Source of the DNA: Periplaneta americana | Lineage: Eukaryota; Arthropoda; Insecta; Blattodea; Blattidae | Assembly (NCBI RefSeq): GCF_040183065.1 | Contig: NC_091128.1 | Span: 174,828,168-174,892,167, forward strand | Direction: 5' to 3' | Length of the DNA stretch: 64,000 nucleotides | Part shown: positions 52,001 to 61,182 of the stretch, piece after piece | Layout: each line of letters starts with the position of its first letter | Position numbering within the stretch: the stretch's first letter is position 1 | Notes under the pieces: generated by a model | Databases searched by the model: none | What the model was told of the DNA's origin: nothing | The model's input: only the letters and a program-made list of their open reading frames with translations | Made by a program: the position numbers and the translations under genes

Positions 52001-53084
52001 TAAATTATCCCTAAGGGCAGTGACTGTTGACAAGTTTTACTGTCTACCGGTAACAGGTATCGTGCAATTGTCACCGCAACATGAAGAATGCTTCGATCAA
52101 CCACCTATAGACCTATAAACTCATATAGTGTGCTCAATTAAAGACTACCTATTGAGAATGCTACGTCTGCTATGTACTTTGCATTCATTATGATTGTCAT
52201 ATACCCAGTTTAACTATTTATAATTCAAGATTACCAGTAGTCTTAGGTGAGAAAAGTACTGTATTCTTAATTAGTTTACTATATACTTGAATAAAACCCA
52301 GATCAAGAAGTCTAATTTAAAAAATTCGCATATTTTATGCACCCCAGTTTTTCAAACAGCTAAAATAGATTAAAAAGTGCGCAAATTATTCGAGCAAATA
52401 CGGTAATACCAATGTTGTATTGTTTGAAAGTTTAATGTTACTGTGTTTAAAGTTTAGTTTTGGTTTGTTTCTTTAACTTTATTTTGAATAAAATTTAATA
52501 TATTGTATAACAAAGGTGACTAATATGAGCTTAATTTCATTGTTGTTGGTTTTATTAAATGATACATGTTTATAGTACTATGTATTTAGTTTTGTTAAGA
52601 TGGCATACTTGATATAATAATCGAAAATATACAATATATAATTGATCCTATGGAATACTCGGGGTGAGTTCTATAATGCATCTGTTCCTCAAAATCTATG
52701 TAAGTTTTGTTTTAATGTTATTCCATAGCAACAAATCGATGGCTGAGAACCAGACAGATCTAAGTCCAACTTTTTAAAAGAAAGAAATCTGAATGAAAAA
52801 GTAGTGGGCAGCAGGTTCGGCAGCCGCTACTTTTCAGGTTGACTGTTGTTCACACATCACAGTACGAGAGTTGCGTGTCACTAATAGAAATTTGCATTTA
52901 GCTGGTGCTGGTGAACCCGGTGTGTGTGGTGGCTTACACCATTGCAAGCTGGCGCTTCTTCCACGACCGCGTGTACATAGAGGAAAGCACACTGCTGCAC
53001 TTCTTCGGGGATGACTACTACCAGTACCAAAAGCAAGTGGGCACAGGTCTGCCCTTCATCCAAGGCTACAAGCTGGAGCTGTAG
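45884..53084 (+). CDS. ICMT: Protein-S-isoprenylcysteine O-methyltransferase (four exons)
   Basis: ICMT is an ER membrane enzyme that uses S-adenosylmethionine to methylate the carboxyl group of prenylated cysteine in CAAX proteins such as Ras and lamins. Exons: 45884-46075, 47202-47463, 49830-50047 and 52902-53084. Phases are consistent and the product is 284 aa, the same length as human ICMT. Exon 1 gives the first hydrophobic helices (SFLAPAMISVLLLVPRL). Family signatures follow: FGWYMCFMSFFHYSEFLTIA, SLDSFILNHSVEYGVAA, GELLRKLAMLTARTNFNHIV, GVYAWCRHPSYVGWFYWSIG (residues 203-222, with the RHPxYxG motif of the SAM-binding core) and TGLPFIQGYKLEL at the end. All catalytic-core motifs seem intact. 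Introns are 1.1, 2.4 and 2.9 kb and hold MITEs, SINEs and a transposase fragment. Confidence 0.97.
46076..47201. other. ICMT intron 1
   Basis: AT-rich, with a short local direct duplication at 46705-46820 around TTATGCCTTG(C/T)AT(A/T)TA and ATCTGT. Otherwise nothing supported. Confidence 0.45.
47202..47463 (+). CDS. ICMT: ICMT exon 2
   Basis: Acceptor TTGCAG, donor GTGTGA. Encodes VALRAAFLGMVFAVGLFVAD through IASWTEFFIERWFFP; one base remains. Confidence 0.95.
47464..48430. other. ICMT intron 2, first part
   Basis: AT-rich intron sequence with no element or exon recognised. Confidence 0.45.
48434..48617. mobile_element. 184-bp MITE with TA-type ends
   Basis: GCACAGTCTAGTATATACAG at the left and CTGTATATATTAGACTGTGC at the right are inverted repeats of about 31 bp including the CACGAAGC/GCTTCGTG part, and TA flanks both sides. 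A partial relative is at 40-165. Located in ICMT intron 2. Confidence 0.8.
48955..49135 (+). mobile_element. tRNA-derived SINE, type 4
   Basis: Head CTGTGGTCTGTTGGTCAGCA with B box GGTTCAATTCCC; body CCCGGTGAATTTTTCTTAAA and GTGAGTGTGATTGTGAGTGT. It is followed immediately by a minus-strand LINE end. Confidence 0.8.
49143..49238 (-). mobile_element. 3'-end fragment of LINE family B
   Basis: GTTGTTGTTGTTTTCTAATG then about 75 bp matching the end of the family B copies at 8070 and 31312. An extreme 5' truncation in ICMT intron 2. Confidence 0.88.
49239..49829. other. ICMT intron 2, last part
   Basis: Low-complexity AT-rich DNA with A-rich runs; no feature supported. Confidence 0.4.
49830..50047 (+). 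CDS. ICMT: ICMT exon 3 (catalytic core)
   Basis: Acceptor GTTGCAG, donor GTAAAG. Encodes LKQVTAVSLVGVVLCVGGEL, NFNHIVQNVREDGHRLVTHG and CRHPSYVGWFYWSIGTQ. Confidence 0.97.
50583..50970 (+). pseudogene. N-terminal fragment of a DUF4817-type transposon protein
   Basis: Reads MEHYYTRSEQVDSY, then after breaks NRHHPAENHFHRVEKKFRTD, ERQHFVISEETKKG and ISKWIY-like remains. This is the helix-turn-helix N-terminus common in insect Tc1/mariner-class proteins. Stops and frame shifts make it a remnant in ICMT intron 3. Confidence 0.6.
51143..51440 (+). pseudogene. Possible transposase-derived fragment (weak)
   Basis: An ATG at 51143 opens MAAISNAIVKYKNEVDQILP. About 200 bp later another frame reads CETCNPGMRLKKFKSKRDEL and LWRCHW, which resembles the zinc-ribbon start of IS1595/Merlin-type transposases (CPxCG..M.......WRC). 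No catalytic core is visible. Confidence 0.3.
51578..51643. repeat. Perfect 22-bp hairpin
   Basis: The arm GGTCCAGGGAAAATACTAGT (51580-51599) is repeated exactly in reverse complement at 51621-51641, with a spacer of about 20 bp. It may be a very short MITE or an RNA hairpin. Confidence 0.85.
51733..52403. mobile_element. TA-flanked MITE with CCGTATTTGCTCG ends
   Basis: The ends are CCGTATTTGCTCG and CGAGCAAATACGG, exact 13-bp inverted repeats, with TA on each side (51731-51732, 52404-52405). Subterminal CGTACTTTGCGC and GTGCGCAAA pair as well. It is 671 bp and has no transposase. It sits in ICMT intron 3. Confidence 0.8.
52795..52877 (-). mobile_element. Harbinger-like MITE fragment
   Basis: GTAGTGGGCAGCAGGTTCGG and the following CTACTTTTC..GTTCACAC..CAGTACGAGAGTTGCG match the right end of the element at 2071-2900 (about 2775-2850). 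The true terminus is missing. Confidence 0.8.
52902..53084 (+). CDS. ICMT: ICMT terminal exon
   Basis: Acceptor TTTAG, then LVLVNPVCVVAYTIASWRFF, LHFFGDDYYQYQKQVGTGLP and FIQGYKLEL before TAG. A Harbinger-like fragment ends 24 bp before the exon. Confidence 0.96.
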   Translation: MVLVNPVCVVAYTIASWRFFHDRVYIEESTLLHFFGDDYYQYQKQVGTGLPFIQGYKLEL

Positions 53085-53373
53085 GATCGTGTCTTCCAGT
53101 CTCTTGCAGGTTTGTTTTCAACAAACTGGCAGACAGAGGCTCTTGTCTTGTACATACTCTCAGCTGTGGTGGAGTTAAATGCAGGAACGAAGGAAGCTGG
53201 GTTTGTGACGTCACTCAGCATTCAATCTTGCTTATAAATAGACGTTTGACACGTCATCTTGTGTTAATCTGTCCTCCTACCAGAATATTACGAGGTTAAT
53301 TTAAAAGAAATGCACACTATTTACTCGCAAGGGTCGCATTCCCAGACATACATCACCCAATGATATCGTTTAA

Positions 53374-53865
53374 AGATCTCTGACTTCTTGTGGCATCCCG
53401 TCTCTTTTGGAACCACCAGGTATTAGTCGCGCGGATGGTAAACGGCCCGATGGTCTGACCTTAATTCCATGGTCTAGAGGAAAATCTTTAATTTGGGACT
53501 TCACTTGCGTTGACACTCTAGCTCCATCTCACTTACCGAATACCTCCAGACGCGGAGCATCTGCTGCTGAATTAGCCGTGAAGAAGAAAGTCAATAAATA
53601 TGCTCATCTATTAAACAATTATATCTTTGTCCCCTTTGCTGTGGAGACCTTCGGTCCTTGGAGTCATGACGCTAAAGTTTTGGTATCTCGAATCGGCCAA
53701 ATTTTGATCTCCATTACCGGTGATCGTCGTTGCACTACTTATTTGCGTCAACGTTTAAGTATTGCAATTCAACGCGGAAATGCAATGAACGTTTTGGGTA
53801 CCCTTCTCGAGTCCAGCCCTTTGGATGAACTCTTTTTCCTGTATTTACTCGCTAATACGAAATGA
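53374..53865 (+). CDS. Retroelement ORF C-terminal domain of unknown function
   Basis: The frame is open from a stop at 53371 with no ATG at its start. It reads SCGIPSLLEPPGISRADGKR then PDGLTLIPWSRGKSLIWDFT, CVDTLAPSHL, KYAHLLNNYIFVPFAVETFG and RRCTTYLRQRLSIAIQRGNA. I recall this as the domain that follows the reverse transcriptase in repeat-encoded proteins of many invertebrates; the RPDG and WDxTCxDT motifs may form a nuclease-like fold, but this is inference. It starts about 290 bp after ICMT on the same strand. It is intact over some 160 residues with no stop, and better preserved than most repeats here. The RT itself is absent. Confidence 0.55.
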   Translation, partial: RSLTSCGIPSLLEPPGISRADGKRPDGLTLIPWSRGKSLIWDFTCVDTLAPSHLPNTSRRGASAAELAVKKKVNKYAHLLNNYIFVPFAVETFGPWSHDAKVLVSRIGQILISITGDRRCTTYLRQRLSIAIQRGNAMNVLGTLLESSPLDELFFLYLLANTK

Positions 53866-54390
53866 TGAAATTTATGTGATTTTATGGTCCTGCGTTTCAA
53901 CTCTGACTGTTCAGTACTGTAGAAATTCAGTCATGTTGAATGTTGAAATTTGTTCATTAGCAACAACAGGTAAGTTCTTTACACTCGATAGTAATTGGAA
54001 CTTCCCATAAGGACATTTTCAGCTTTAGGAATGATATCTAATCTGGGCTGCAGAAAGCATGAGATAGGGCCTGTCAGTAGTAGGCCATTCAGCCAAATCA
54101 ACACACTGTTGGACTCTTGATAGGATATTTCCTTTAACCTACTCACCACATTTGACAAGCTGTGGTCACGCAAGATTTACCGCAGCTTAATAGCACATTG
54201 CACATTCATCCCCAAACTGGATATTTAAATTTGAGTGTAGGGAATTTCAATAATTTAAATACGAGTCCAATGGGTTAAGGAGGCATATACACCTTCAGAA
54301 GTCGAAAAAAAAAAAACAAAATATATTTTTTTAAATGGTCTTTTCTGAATAATGTGAAATAACATTGTTAAATATCTTAATACTTTTTGG
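53866..54390. other. Intergenic, no feature seen
   Basis: AT-rich DNA after the retroelement-type ORF; nothing supported. Confidence 0.4.
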
Positions 54391-54391
54391 T

Positions 54392-54626
54392 CCCACACCG
54401 TGGTGTCGTGGTCTAAGGCATCCTGCCTAGGACTTGTGTTACAGAATGTGCGCTGGTTCGAGTCCTCATGAGGGAAGAAATTTTCTCATGAAATTTCGGC
54501 CAGTGTATGGGACCGGTGCCCACCCAGCATCGTGGTACACTTGGGGAGCCATGATAGGTAGTGAAATCCAGTCTCAAGGTTTTTGAGTCCAATGCTCTAG
54601 CCACTGGACCACTATGGTGGCTAAAT
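54392..54626. mobile_element. SINE-like element with two inverted tRNA-like ends
   Basis: The plus strand begins CACCGTGGTGTCGTGGTCTA with a B box GGTTCGAGTCC at 54454. The far end reads on the minus strand GCCACCATAGTGGTCCAGTG, also tRNA-like in its A-box part. The centre has CGGCCAGTGTATGGGACCGG, shared with 27861-28100. Confidence 0.6.
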
Positions 54627-55671
54627 ACATAATGTAACCTTATGTTTTATAATACACTTTAATCACTATATAAAATTAAAAATTACATTGAGCAGTTTTC
54701 TGTTAGATATACACTTCTTTGAAACTGGATGAGTCATTTGTCTTCATCTCCGAGAACTATTCAACACGACACACATGTATGGGTTGTTTGCATGTGTGTC
54801 TTGTGTCAAAGTCGAGTGTCTGTTCGCCAGACGCTTCCAACAATGCAGAATGAATTTGTTGGATTTTTACCCCATATGTTCTGTATTTTAGCGCAAAAGT
54901 TTTGATTCAAATGAGTCATGATACCTGATTCTTCTGCATGTGCCATATGAGACATTATTTGTTTCACAACTCAAGACAATATGACGAGAAACAGAGGACC
55001 AATTTCTTCCTCAAATACCAGGATACAACTAGCTATGGACTCTTGCTCTCTTGTGCATTTCTTTTTAAATAGCTCTCGTATAAAATGGAAGATGAAAAAG
55101 GAAAAAAAAAACTCTGTTCTTTATAAGGAGACAGAGGCTGTAATTTATAACAATGACCAGAACTTCTTCGTTAAAGATGGTCAGGGAAACCTTTACTCTT
55201 AACAGAAAACAGAGTTATCAGATATCAACAGAGAACAAGAAATTCAGAAAATGACAACAAGGTGAAATCATAATTTCAAGTTCATTATTGACAGAATGCA
55301 GTATTTGTTCTCCTGCAGATTCTTTATATTGCTTTAGTGCTCCTTCTTTCCACGTGCATTTAACCCTACTTAAATGATGCACAGAACTTTCGTACATAAT
55401 TTCTAATTTCTTTAGCTTTGATGTCCCAGGCTTCCAATTTGTAAGAATGTGTCAATATATTGAAATTCTGCTAAATGCCGAACTTTATTTGTAACACTGG
55501 AATTTCTATTAAAATGAAAGAGAAAATGTAGTTGCAGTTTATGTAAGGAAACTTACGAGCAGTCTACAGAATCCTTAAAAACTTAGGACGTGTTTTTATA
55601 ACAGTATTAAGTTTTGTTATGCTGGGTCTCCATTTATTAACATTATTAAACTAACATGTTAAAATAAATAT
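54627..55671. other. Intergenic, no clear feature
   Basis: AT-rich. A short open frame at 54981-55202 has no recognisable similarity. Nothing else supported. Confidence 0.4.
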
Positions 55672-55710
55672 TTCGGAATATGTATGGTAAGACTTTCCTG
55701 TGTTAAATTT

Positions 55711-55757
55711 CAACATACCTCATTTGCATGTTTCGACCTATTTTCGGTCATCTTCAG
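55711..55757 (-). ncRNA. Hammerhead-ribozyme-like core with complete helix III
   Basis: On the minus strand: CTGAAGA (55751-55757), helix II TGACC/GGTC, GAAA, then helix III with sides ACATGC and GTATGT around AAATGAG, followed by T, giving a GTT triplet at the cleavage site. All invariant core positions of a hammerhead can be assigned. Helix I pairing is weak. Confidence 0.65.
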
Positions 55758-55886
55758 AACTGGTCGTTGTTGGTCTTGGCGCCACTTGGTCTGTTTCCTG
55801 TGAGGGTGTGTTCCTGTGGTATAGTGTAGAGTCAAAGAGTGTGTGTGTTCTGAAGTTGAGTTGTGTGTTGAGAATTTCGTTGGGGT

Positions 55887-56582
55887 GTGTTTTTGTGTGT
55901 CTGTATATTTCATATTGTTCTAGTATGTTTAGTTTCTGGCTTTTTGGTTGGATGTGTAGTATTTCCTAACATAATAGACAACATAATACGTAAGACAAAA
56001 CATAATCACAAAAAACATAAGAATGCAACACACGAACACAAAAAATACATCACACTAACATACGAAAACAAAACCACACACAAAATTGCAACCTCATTCA
56101 AGAAATTAAATTACAACATCGCATACAGAACAAATAACACTCTACAAAAACATCTCAACACACAAACAACACAAACAAACAAATACAACCACATAGGCGT
56201 ATACAAACTCACATGTAACACCTGCAACAACTTCTACATAGGACAGACAGGCAGATCGTTTCAAACACGTTACAAAGAACACATCACAGCCATAACAAAA
56301 TTACAAAACACCTCCACATATGCAGGACACATCACAAATGCTAACCACACCCACAGAGATATCAACACAGACATGAAAATACTGCACATCCAACCAAAAA
56401 GCCAGAAACTAAACACACTAGAACAATACGAAATATACAGACAAAAAAACAAACCCCAACGAAATTCTAAACACACGCACTCTTTGACTCTACACTATAC
56501 CACAGGAACACACCCTCACAGGAAACAGAACAAGTGGCGCCAAGACCAACAACGACCAGTTCTGAAGATGACCCATAAATAG
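55887..56582 (+). CDS. Penelope-type GIY-YIG endonuclease fragment
   Basis: 231 residues. The element-specific part starts near IIRKTKHNHKKHKNATHEHK. The nuclease begins HIGVYKLTCNTCNNFYIGQT with GVY, the Cys pair and YIG, continues GRSFQTRYKEHITAI with the conserved Arg and a Glu-His pair, then ITNANHTH and LEQYEIYRQK. The first 27 or so residues (FLCVCIFHIVLVCL) come from reading through the inverted left arm. The ORF ends beside the hammerhead-like motif in the right arm. Product use is doubtful because the reverse transcriptase is missing. Confidence 0.8.
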   Translation: MFLCVCIFHIVLVCLVSGFLVGCVVFPNIIDNIIRKTKHNHKKHKNATHEHKKYITLTYENKTTHKIATSFKKLNYNIAYRTNNTLQKHLNTQTTQTNKYNHIGVYKLTCNTCNNFYIGQTGRSFQTRYKEHITAITKLQNTSTYAGHITNANHTHRDINTDMKILHIQPKSQKLNTLEQYEIYRQKNKPQRNSKHTHSLTLHYTTGTHPHRKQNKWRQDQQRPVLKMTHK

Positions 56583-56607
56583 GTCGAAACATGTAAACAA
56601 GGTACGT
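56562..56607 (+). ncRNA. Hammerhead-ribozyme-like core, right arm
   Basis: CTGAAGA at 56562-56568, helix II GACC/GGTC around CATAAATA, GAAAC from 56586, ACATGTAAACAAGGTACGTT. One side of helix III has a C instead of T, which weakens the pairing compared with the left arm copy. Confidence 0.55.
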
Positions 56608-56648
56608 TAATTTTAACACAAGAAAGTTCTTATCATACATATTCCGAA

Positions 56649-57038
56649 GTGATACAGTGTTAAAAGTTGTGTAATCAAGATGTATAATAAATATTTATTA
56701 ACTGGGTTTTTGTTTTCTTACATGTGTTAACTTGAAAAAATGTTCTGTGATGGAAACAGTTAGCTGTCATTGTGTGATTTTGGAAAATTGCATGCACTGT
56801 CGATTTTCCAGCTAACTACATACAAAGGAAGATCATAACTTTACTTCAGTTAGACTCATTGTTAGGATAGGAAGCTGCTGTATATGTGTGTCTATATCAT
56901 ATGGTTAGCTCTGAGACTCCAATCCTTTAGCTTCCTTGCAACCTAATACAGTTTACACAGATGTTTCTCGAGATTCTGCATACTGGATCCAATTTTCTGC
57001 AATGGGGTAGGTGATCTTAGCCATTCTCGTGTTAGAGC
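56649..57038. other. Intergenic, no feature seen
   Basis: AT-rich DNA between a Penelope-like element and a possible DNA transposon; nothing supported. Confidence 0.4.
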
Positions 57039-58508
57039 AGTGATGTCAAAGCAAGCGCATTTTTCTGACCTTGACGTCGTGCGCGGGCATTAAGCGCTAG
57101 GTATGCTAGGAGGAATAAGCAGCCTGTTGGATTAAGAAAACAGTGGTGCACAAACTTCAAACGGAACGTGAAATTTTATGTCGTAATATTTATATGGCTT
57201 CTTTCTGTTTTTTATTTTCTATATTGTCTGTAAAATAAAAGTACTAACACCTATTTCTTAGCCTAATATTGGAGTTGTGTTTTTAACGTTAATAACATAA
57301 TAAAGAGTAAAGAAGGAATATTTACAAAAATTCCACAATAACTACAACTATACTGTACTAAGTGAATTAAACACATCATTCATAAAGAAAGTGTTATCCC
57401 AAAGAAAGACACTGAATATGACATAAGTTGAAATTGATATTGATGTATCTTTAGCCTTATAAAAGTAATCAAAACAATATTATAGTACAAAGCAAAGTTG
57501 TCTAGGTATATGATTTAACTGTAACTAATATTACATAATAAAACTCTTATCGCATTATGCTTTTAGGTGATATTGGTGCGCAACTTTCTGTTATCAGAAT
57601 ATTAAATTATCTCGAAATCTGCTGAAGCTATAGAGCTGACGTTTTACCAACACATGGGCACATATCTTTTGTTTGTTGTTGTTGTTTTCTAATGCCAGGC
57701 GTTTGTTTGTTGTTTTTTTTTCTAATGCCAGGCGTTTGACAAAGTCATTTGACCTCTTGCACTCCAATATTTTTCAAAGATATTATCATGACCAGCCACT
57801 GAAGCACAGATTTTGAGGTGTTCCGAATCCATTTCTTGGTTTGAGTTGCACAATGGGCAGTTAGGGGACTGATATATTCCAATTCTATGCAGGTGTTTGG
57901 CCAAACAATCATGGCCTGTTGCCAATCTAAATGCAGCTACAGACGATTTTCGTGGTAAATCGGGAATTAACTGTGGATTTTGATGCAGGGAGTTCATCTT
58001 TTGTTTGTGATGTAACAGTAGTTGCTTTGTTAATTCATTTCCTTGCAAACATTTTACATGCGAATTTTTTCAAACATTTTAATACACTATCTTCAGTAAT
58101 ACGTATTTACGATATGTTAGACTTACGAAAACATTGTTTTTAGTACCTGTAAGGCTACTAAACAAAATATCTGAAAATTTTACTTTTCTGTAAAAAAAAA
58201 AAAGTTGAGAAAATATTCCTTTTGAATAAAAAGGTAAACTTGTGAAAAATGAACACTAAAATTAAAACTTACATTCTTATAATGCACTTATACTTCTCAG
58301 GCAAATCTAAAAATTAACATGGATACAGTTTTAATAAGTTCTCTTCCCTTTATCTATTGAATCAGTGCTGGCCATCCCTGAATATAGCTCGACCAAGCGG
58401 CATATACCATCTCTTTCGTCTGTCTCTTTCCTTTCCGCTGTAAAGCGCTCAGGCTCTCCTGGGCTCTAAAGCGCGCGCTTGCTCCTGTGGGCATCAGTTG
58501 ACATCACT
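57039..58508. mobile_element. Possible DNA transposon carrying a LINE insertion
   Basis: AGTGATGTCAA (57039) and TTGACATCACT (58498-58508) are inverted, and GCAAGCGC (57051) faces GCGCGCTTGC (about 58473). The interior is AT-rich and contains the LINE fragment 57668-57995. No target duplication was established. Confidence 0.45.
57668..57995 (-). mobile_element. LINE family B 3' end with duplicated tail
   Basis: The minus-strand ORF covers [20 protein letters not shown] and [20 protein letters not shown]. The tail motif TTTTCTAATGCCAGGCGTTTG occurs twice in tandem (57685 and 57718), separated by GTTGTTTTTTTT. Confidence 0.88.
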
Positions 58509-58721
58509 ATATTAGACTGTTAGCATGGTGTGCAGGCTTTGATGGTAGAATATTCATCCTGTCGAGTTGTGCTGTCCAGCATTTAGTCGAAAATAGTCAC
58601 TGAATTCTTCTGTGGTTTGTTCTTGTACTCTTCCCGTGTGTTACTTTTTGTTTTCCCAGGTTTTGTCTTTGGAAATTTCTTGGGCTTGTTTATCATTATA
58701 CATTTTGGCTGATCCTTTTAG

Positions 58722-59700
58722 GGCCGTATTCTCAATAGTAGTTTAAATTGCGTTTAATTTAAACTGCTTCCAATTTAATCCATGGCTTAAACCATGCTTC
58801 ATATTTTCAACACACTCTTGAAGATAGATTAGTTTAAACTTTGATGTTCTGAGTTTAAACCAATCAGTTGGTAATCCTGTGTTCGAGATTAAAGGTAAGC
58901 GCTCCTTACTGGAAAAAATTCATTCATTGCATTCGGATTTTTATTATAGTATCGCTCACTTGTCCGCATTTCCGAATTAATATAAGGAGCTTGCACGATA
59001 AGTTAAAGGCTGAGGTGCTAGCCGTCAGGCCCTCCTCTGAAGAAAAAAAGTCCTGAGAACCAAAATTTTTAGGAATGCAATAAAACTGTCCTGTGCTAAA
59101 TTTGATTAACATACGAATAAACATAAGATTCATAAAATTATGTGAAATTATTTTGAGATAATTTTATAAATTATACTTTTGTTCATATGACAAGCAAATT
59201 TAACACAGAACAACTTTATTGCTTTCCTGAAAATTTTTGTTCTTAGGACATACGAGGTTTTGCACAATCAGCGTTCTATTACCTCATTACTATCATTGGC
59301 AACTGATGGCAAATTTTGAGTTTAGTGCAAAGAAAGCCAAGTTTTCCTGCTCCAATCACTCTGCTTTCCAAGGGTCAAAGTTTAAATACTGTATGCCAGC
59401 TCGAAGAAGCAGACAGATGTTTTAAATTCTCCCAGATCTATGACATTGTTTTTCAGTGGTCAGAGTTTAATTTCTGTATGTTGCGTGCAAATTCTTTTCA
59501 TCGCAACTGTCGTCCATGACACACCGATCCAATAATACTGCAAATCTTTCTTCTGGTGGATTCCATTCTTCTATTGCAGCAAGGGTAATCTGCTTCAAGA
59601 GGAGTGGCACGAGATCCTTTTTTGGACCAGCTTCCAGTAGTGAGAGGTTCGTACTGTATGTTACAGTACTGGGATGTGTTTCTAAACTGAAGATTTACCT
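58722..59700. other. Possible MITE start; otherwise unassigned
   Basis: GGGCCGTATTCTCAATAGTA (58722) is typical of the outer end of a MITE, and the following 150 bp repeat AGTTTAAA/TTTAAACT. No matching inverted end was found before 59700, so no element is called. Confidence 0.35.
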
Positions 59701-59704
59701 CTAA

Positions 59705-60459
59705 GGCCAGGGACATACATGCGTTGAGATGACAAATGTTGCAACGAATGCTCGAATTAACACACGTTGAATACCAATTCACACAAGCACACTGCTTCAT
59801 GACATATCATCAGTCGCAACAAAAGAAGTTGAAGCTTTTTTTTGCATATCTAGCAAAAGAATTGCGCAGAGATGGTGGGTTTACTCTGTCAATAATCAAA
59901 GATATGCAAACATGTTATATTCTTAACTCAAAGAGGATCATCTGAATTTTTTTACTTCCAAATGTCTCAAATTTCATTTGATAAACTCCTGTTTATAATA
60001 AAGGATTCTAGTATTCATAAATATAAAAAGTACGGTATTGTAAGCCTACCCTAGTATATTTACTTATCTAAATTCATTTGTTCCTCATCTTTCAACACTA
60101 TATTTTTCTTATTTTTGCCTTGTATTCGTCTGAGTACGCATGCCACAACACTTGTTTTCTTCTAAATTATATAGTAATGTTTCCACATCTATCTTGTACT
60201 TCAACACACACTACAACAATGCAATATCACCGTCAGTATGTCCTACCAACGGACTTCAAGCTACGATCGTGTGTTCTGCTCCAGTATGAATAGAGATATG
60301 CTGCGATGTGTGTTGAAGTGCATAACGGACGTTGTAGCATGACCACGCAAGCCAAAAATGCGACGGATGTTAGTCGTGTGTCTTGTTTCATAGTGTGTGT
60401 AAATAAGCTATAACTAATGTACATTGTGACGTAAAATCAATGCTCGTGTGTCCCAGGCC
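59705..60459. mobile_element. PIF/Harbinger-like MITE with TAA duplication
   Basis: GGCCAGGGACATACATGC at the left and CTCGTGTGTCCCAGGCC at the right are imperfect inverted ends, flanked by TAA at 59702-59704 and 60460-60462. Length 755 bp. Subterminal motifs such as ACACACGTTG and CAACG recur. No intact transposase. Confidence 0.75.
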
Positions 60460-60462
60460 TAA

Positions 60463-61013
60463 GTCTGTGAAATTTTAGAAAGCTAGAAACCTCCCTGTTG
60501 CCTAGTATATTTACAGCTCTTTCATACAGATCTCTTCAGTAATCTCTGCTTTTTTTGTGCAAAAATAAGTACAGTCTGTTTCGTAAGTAATGTGACCAAT
60601 ACTGATGTTTGTAAATTTAGAATAGTATGGAGCTGTTAGGTAGCCAAATTTGTTAACCTCTGAACATGTAATGTATTAAATACGTGTAAACATGTTATCA
60701 GTGTCAGTTCTCCGAACATGTTGCAAGAATTAAGATGTATATTGTCAAATATATAAACATATTGACATAAATATGTTAATAAATGGAAACCTGCTGTTAT
60801 CTGTCATTTGTTATGTTGTGAAACCAAATGCTTGTGTGCGCTGTAGCATATAGTAAGAACCTTATGTTGGGGGTAAGTGAGCTTGCTAGCTACAAATAGA
60901 AGTGGAGTAAGGGAGGGGAGCTTCTCAGTCCACTTTCTACTTCCTCTGATATGCAGGTAGGTTTCACAAAATAACAAATAGCCTATACACACAACTAATT
61001 GAGTTTCAGCCAT
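60463..61013. other. Intergenic, no feature seen
   Basis: AT-rich. A stretch of ATATTGTCAAATATATAAAC type DNA at about 60740-60790. Nothing supported. Confidence 0.4.
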
Positions 61014-61182
61014 GGGTGTAGCTCAGGATGTAGAGGTGTTTGCCTACTGACCTGGTGCTGTGCTTGAATATGGGTTCGATTCCCACTTGGGTTGATTACT
61101 TGGGTTTTTTCTCCAACTCGCCATTACAAATTTCGTAGACACTAAATAACGTAGTAGTTGATACAGCATTATTAAACGACAT
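61014..61182 (+). mobile_element. tRNA-derived SINE, type 2
   Basis: Head ATGGGTGTAGCTCAGGATGT with a B box GGGTTCGATTCCC (61072), then TTACTTGGGTTTTTTCTCC and the end GACACTAAATAACGTAGTAG. The only plus-strand copy of this SINE type in the window. Confidence 0.85.

Larger units (their letters stand above)
55672..56648 (+). mobile_element. Penelope-like element with inverted terminal repeats (AC-rich coding strand)
   Basis: The outer ends TTCGGAATATGTATG (55672) and CATACATATTCCGAA (56634-56648) start two arms of about 280-300 bp that are inverted copies, 55672-55970 and 56372-56648. Between and across them runs a plus-strand GIY-YIG ORF. The codon use is strikingly A/C-rich on the coding strand. 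As at 6187-7507, only the endonuclease end of the element remains. Confidence 0.85.

Noticed and set aside
1822-53084. Functional operon-like cluster of HTT, UCHL5 and ICMT
   Set aside because: Intergenic gaps of 4.4 and 8.4 kb, separate poly(A) signals for the first two genes and unrelated pathways; same strand orientation alone is weak evidence.
55710-55969. Separate genes on both strands at the left arm of the Penelope-like element
   Set aside because: They are readings through the inverted terminal repeat that mirror the end of the endonuclease frame.
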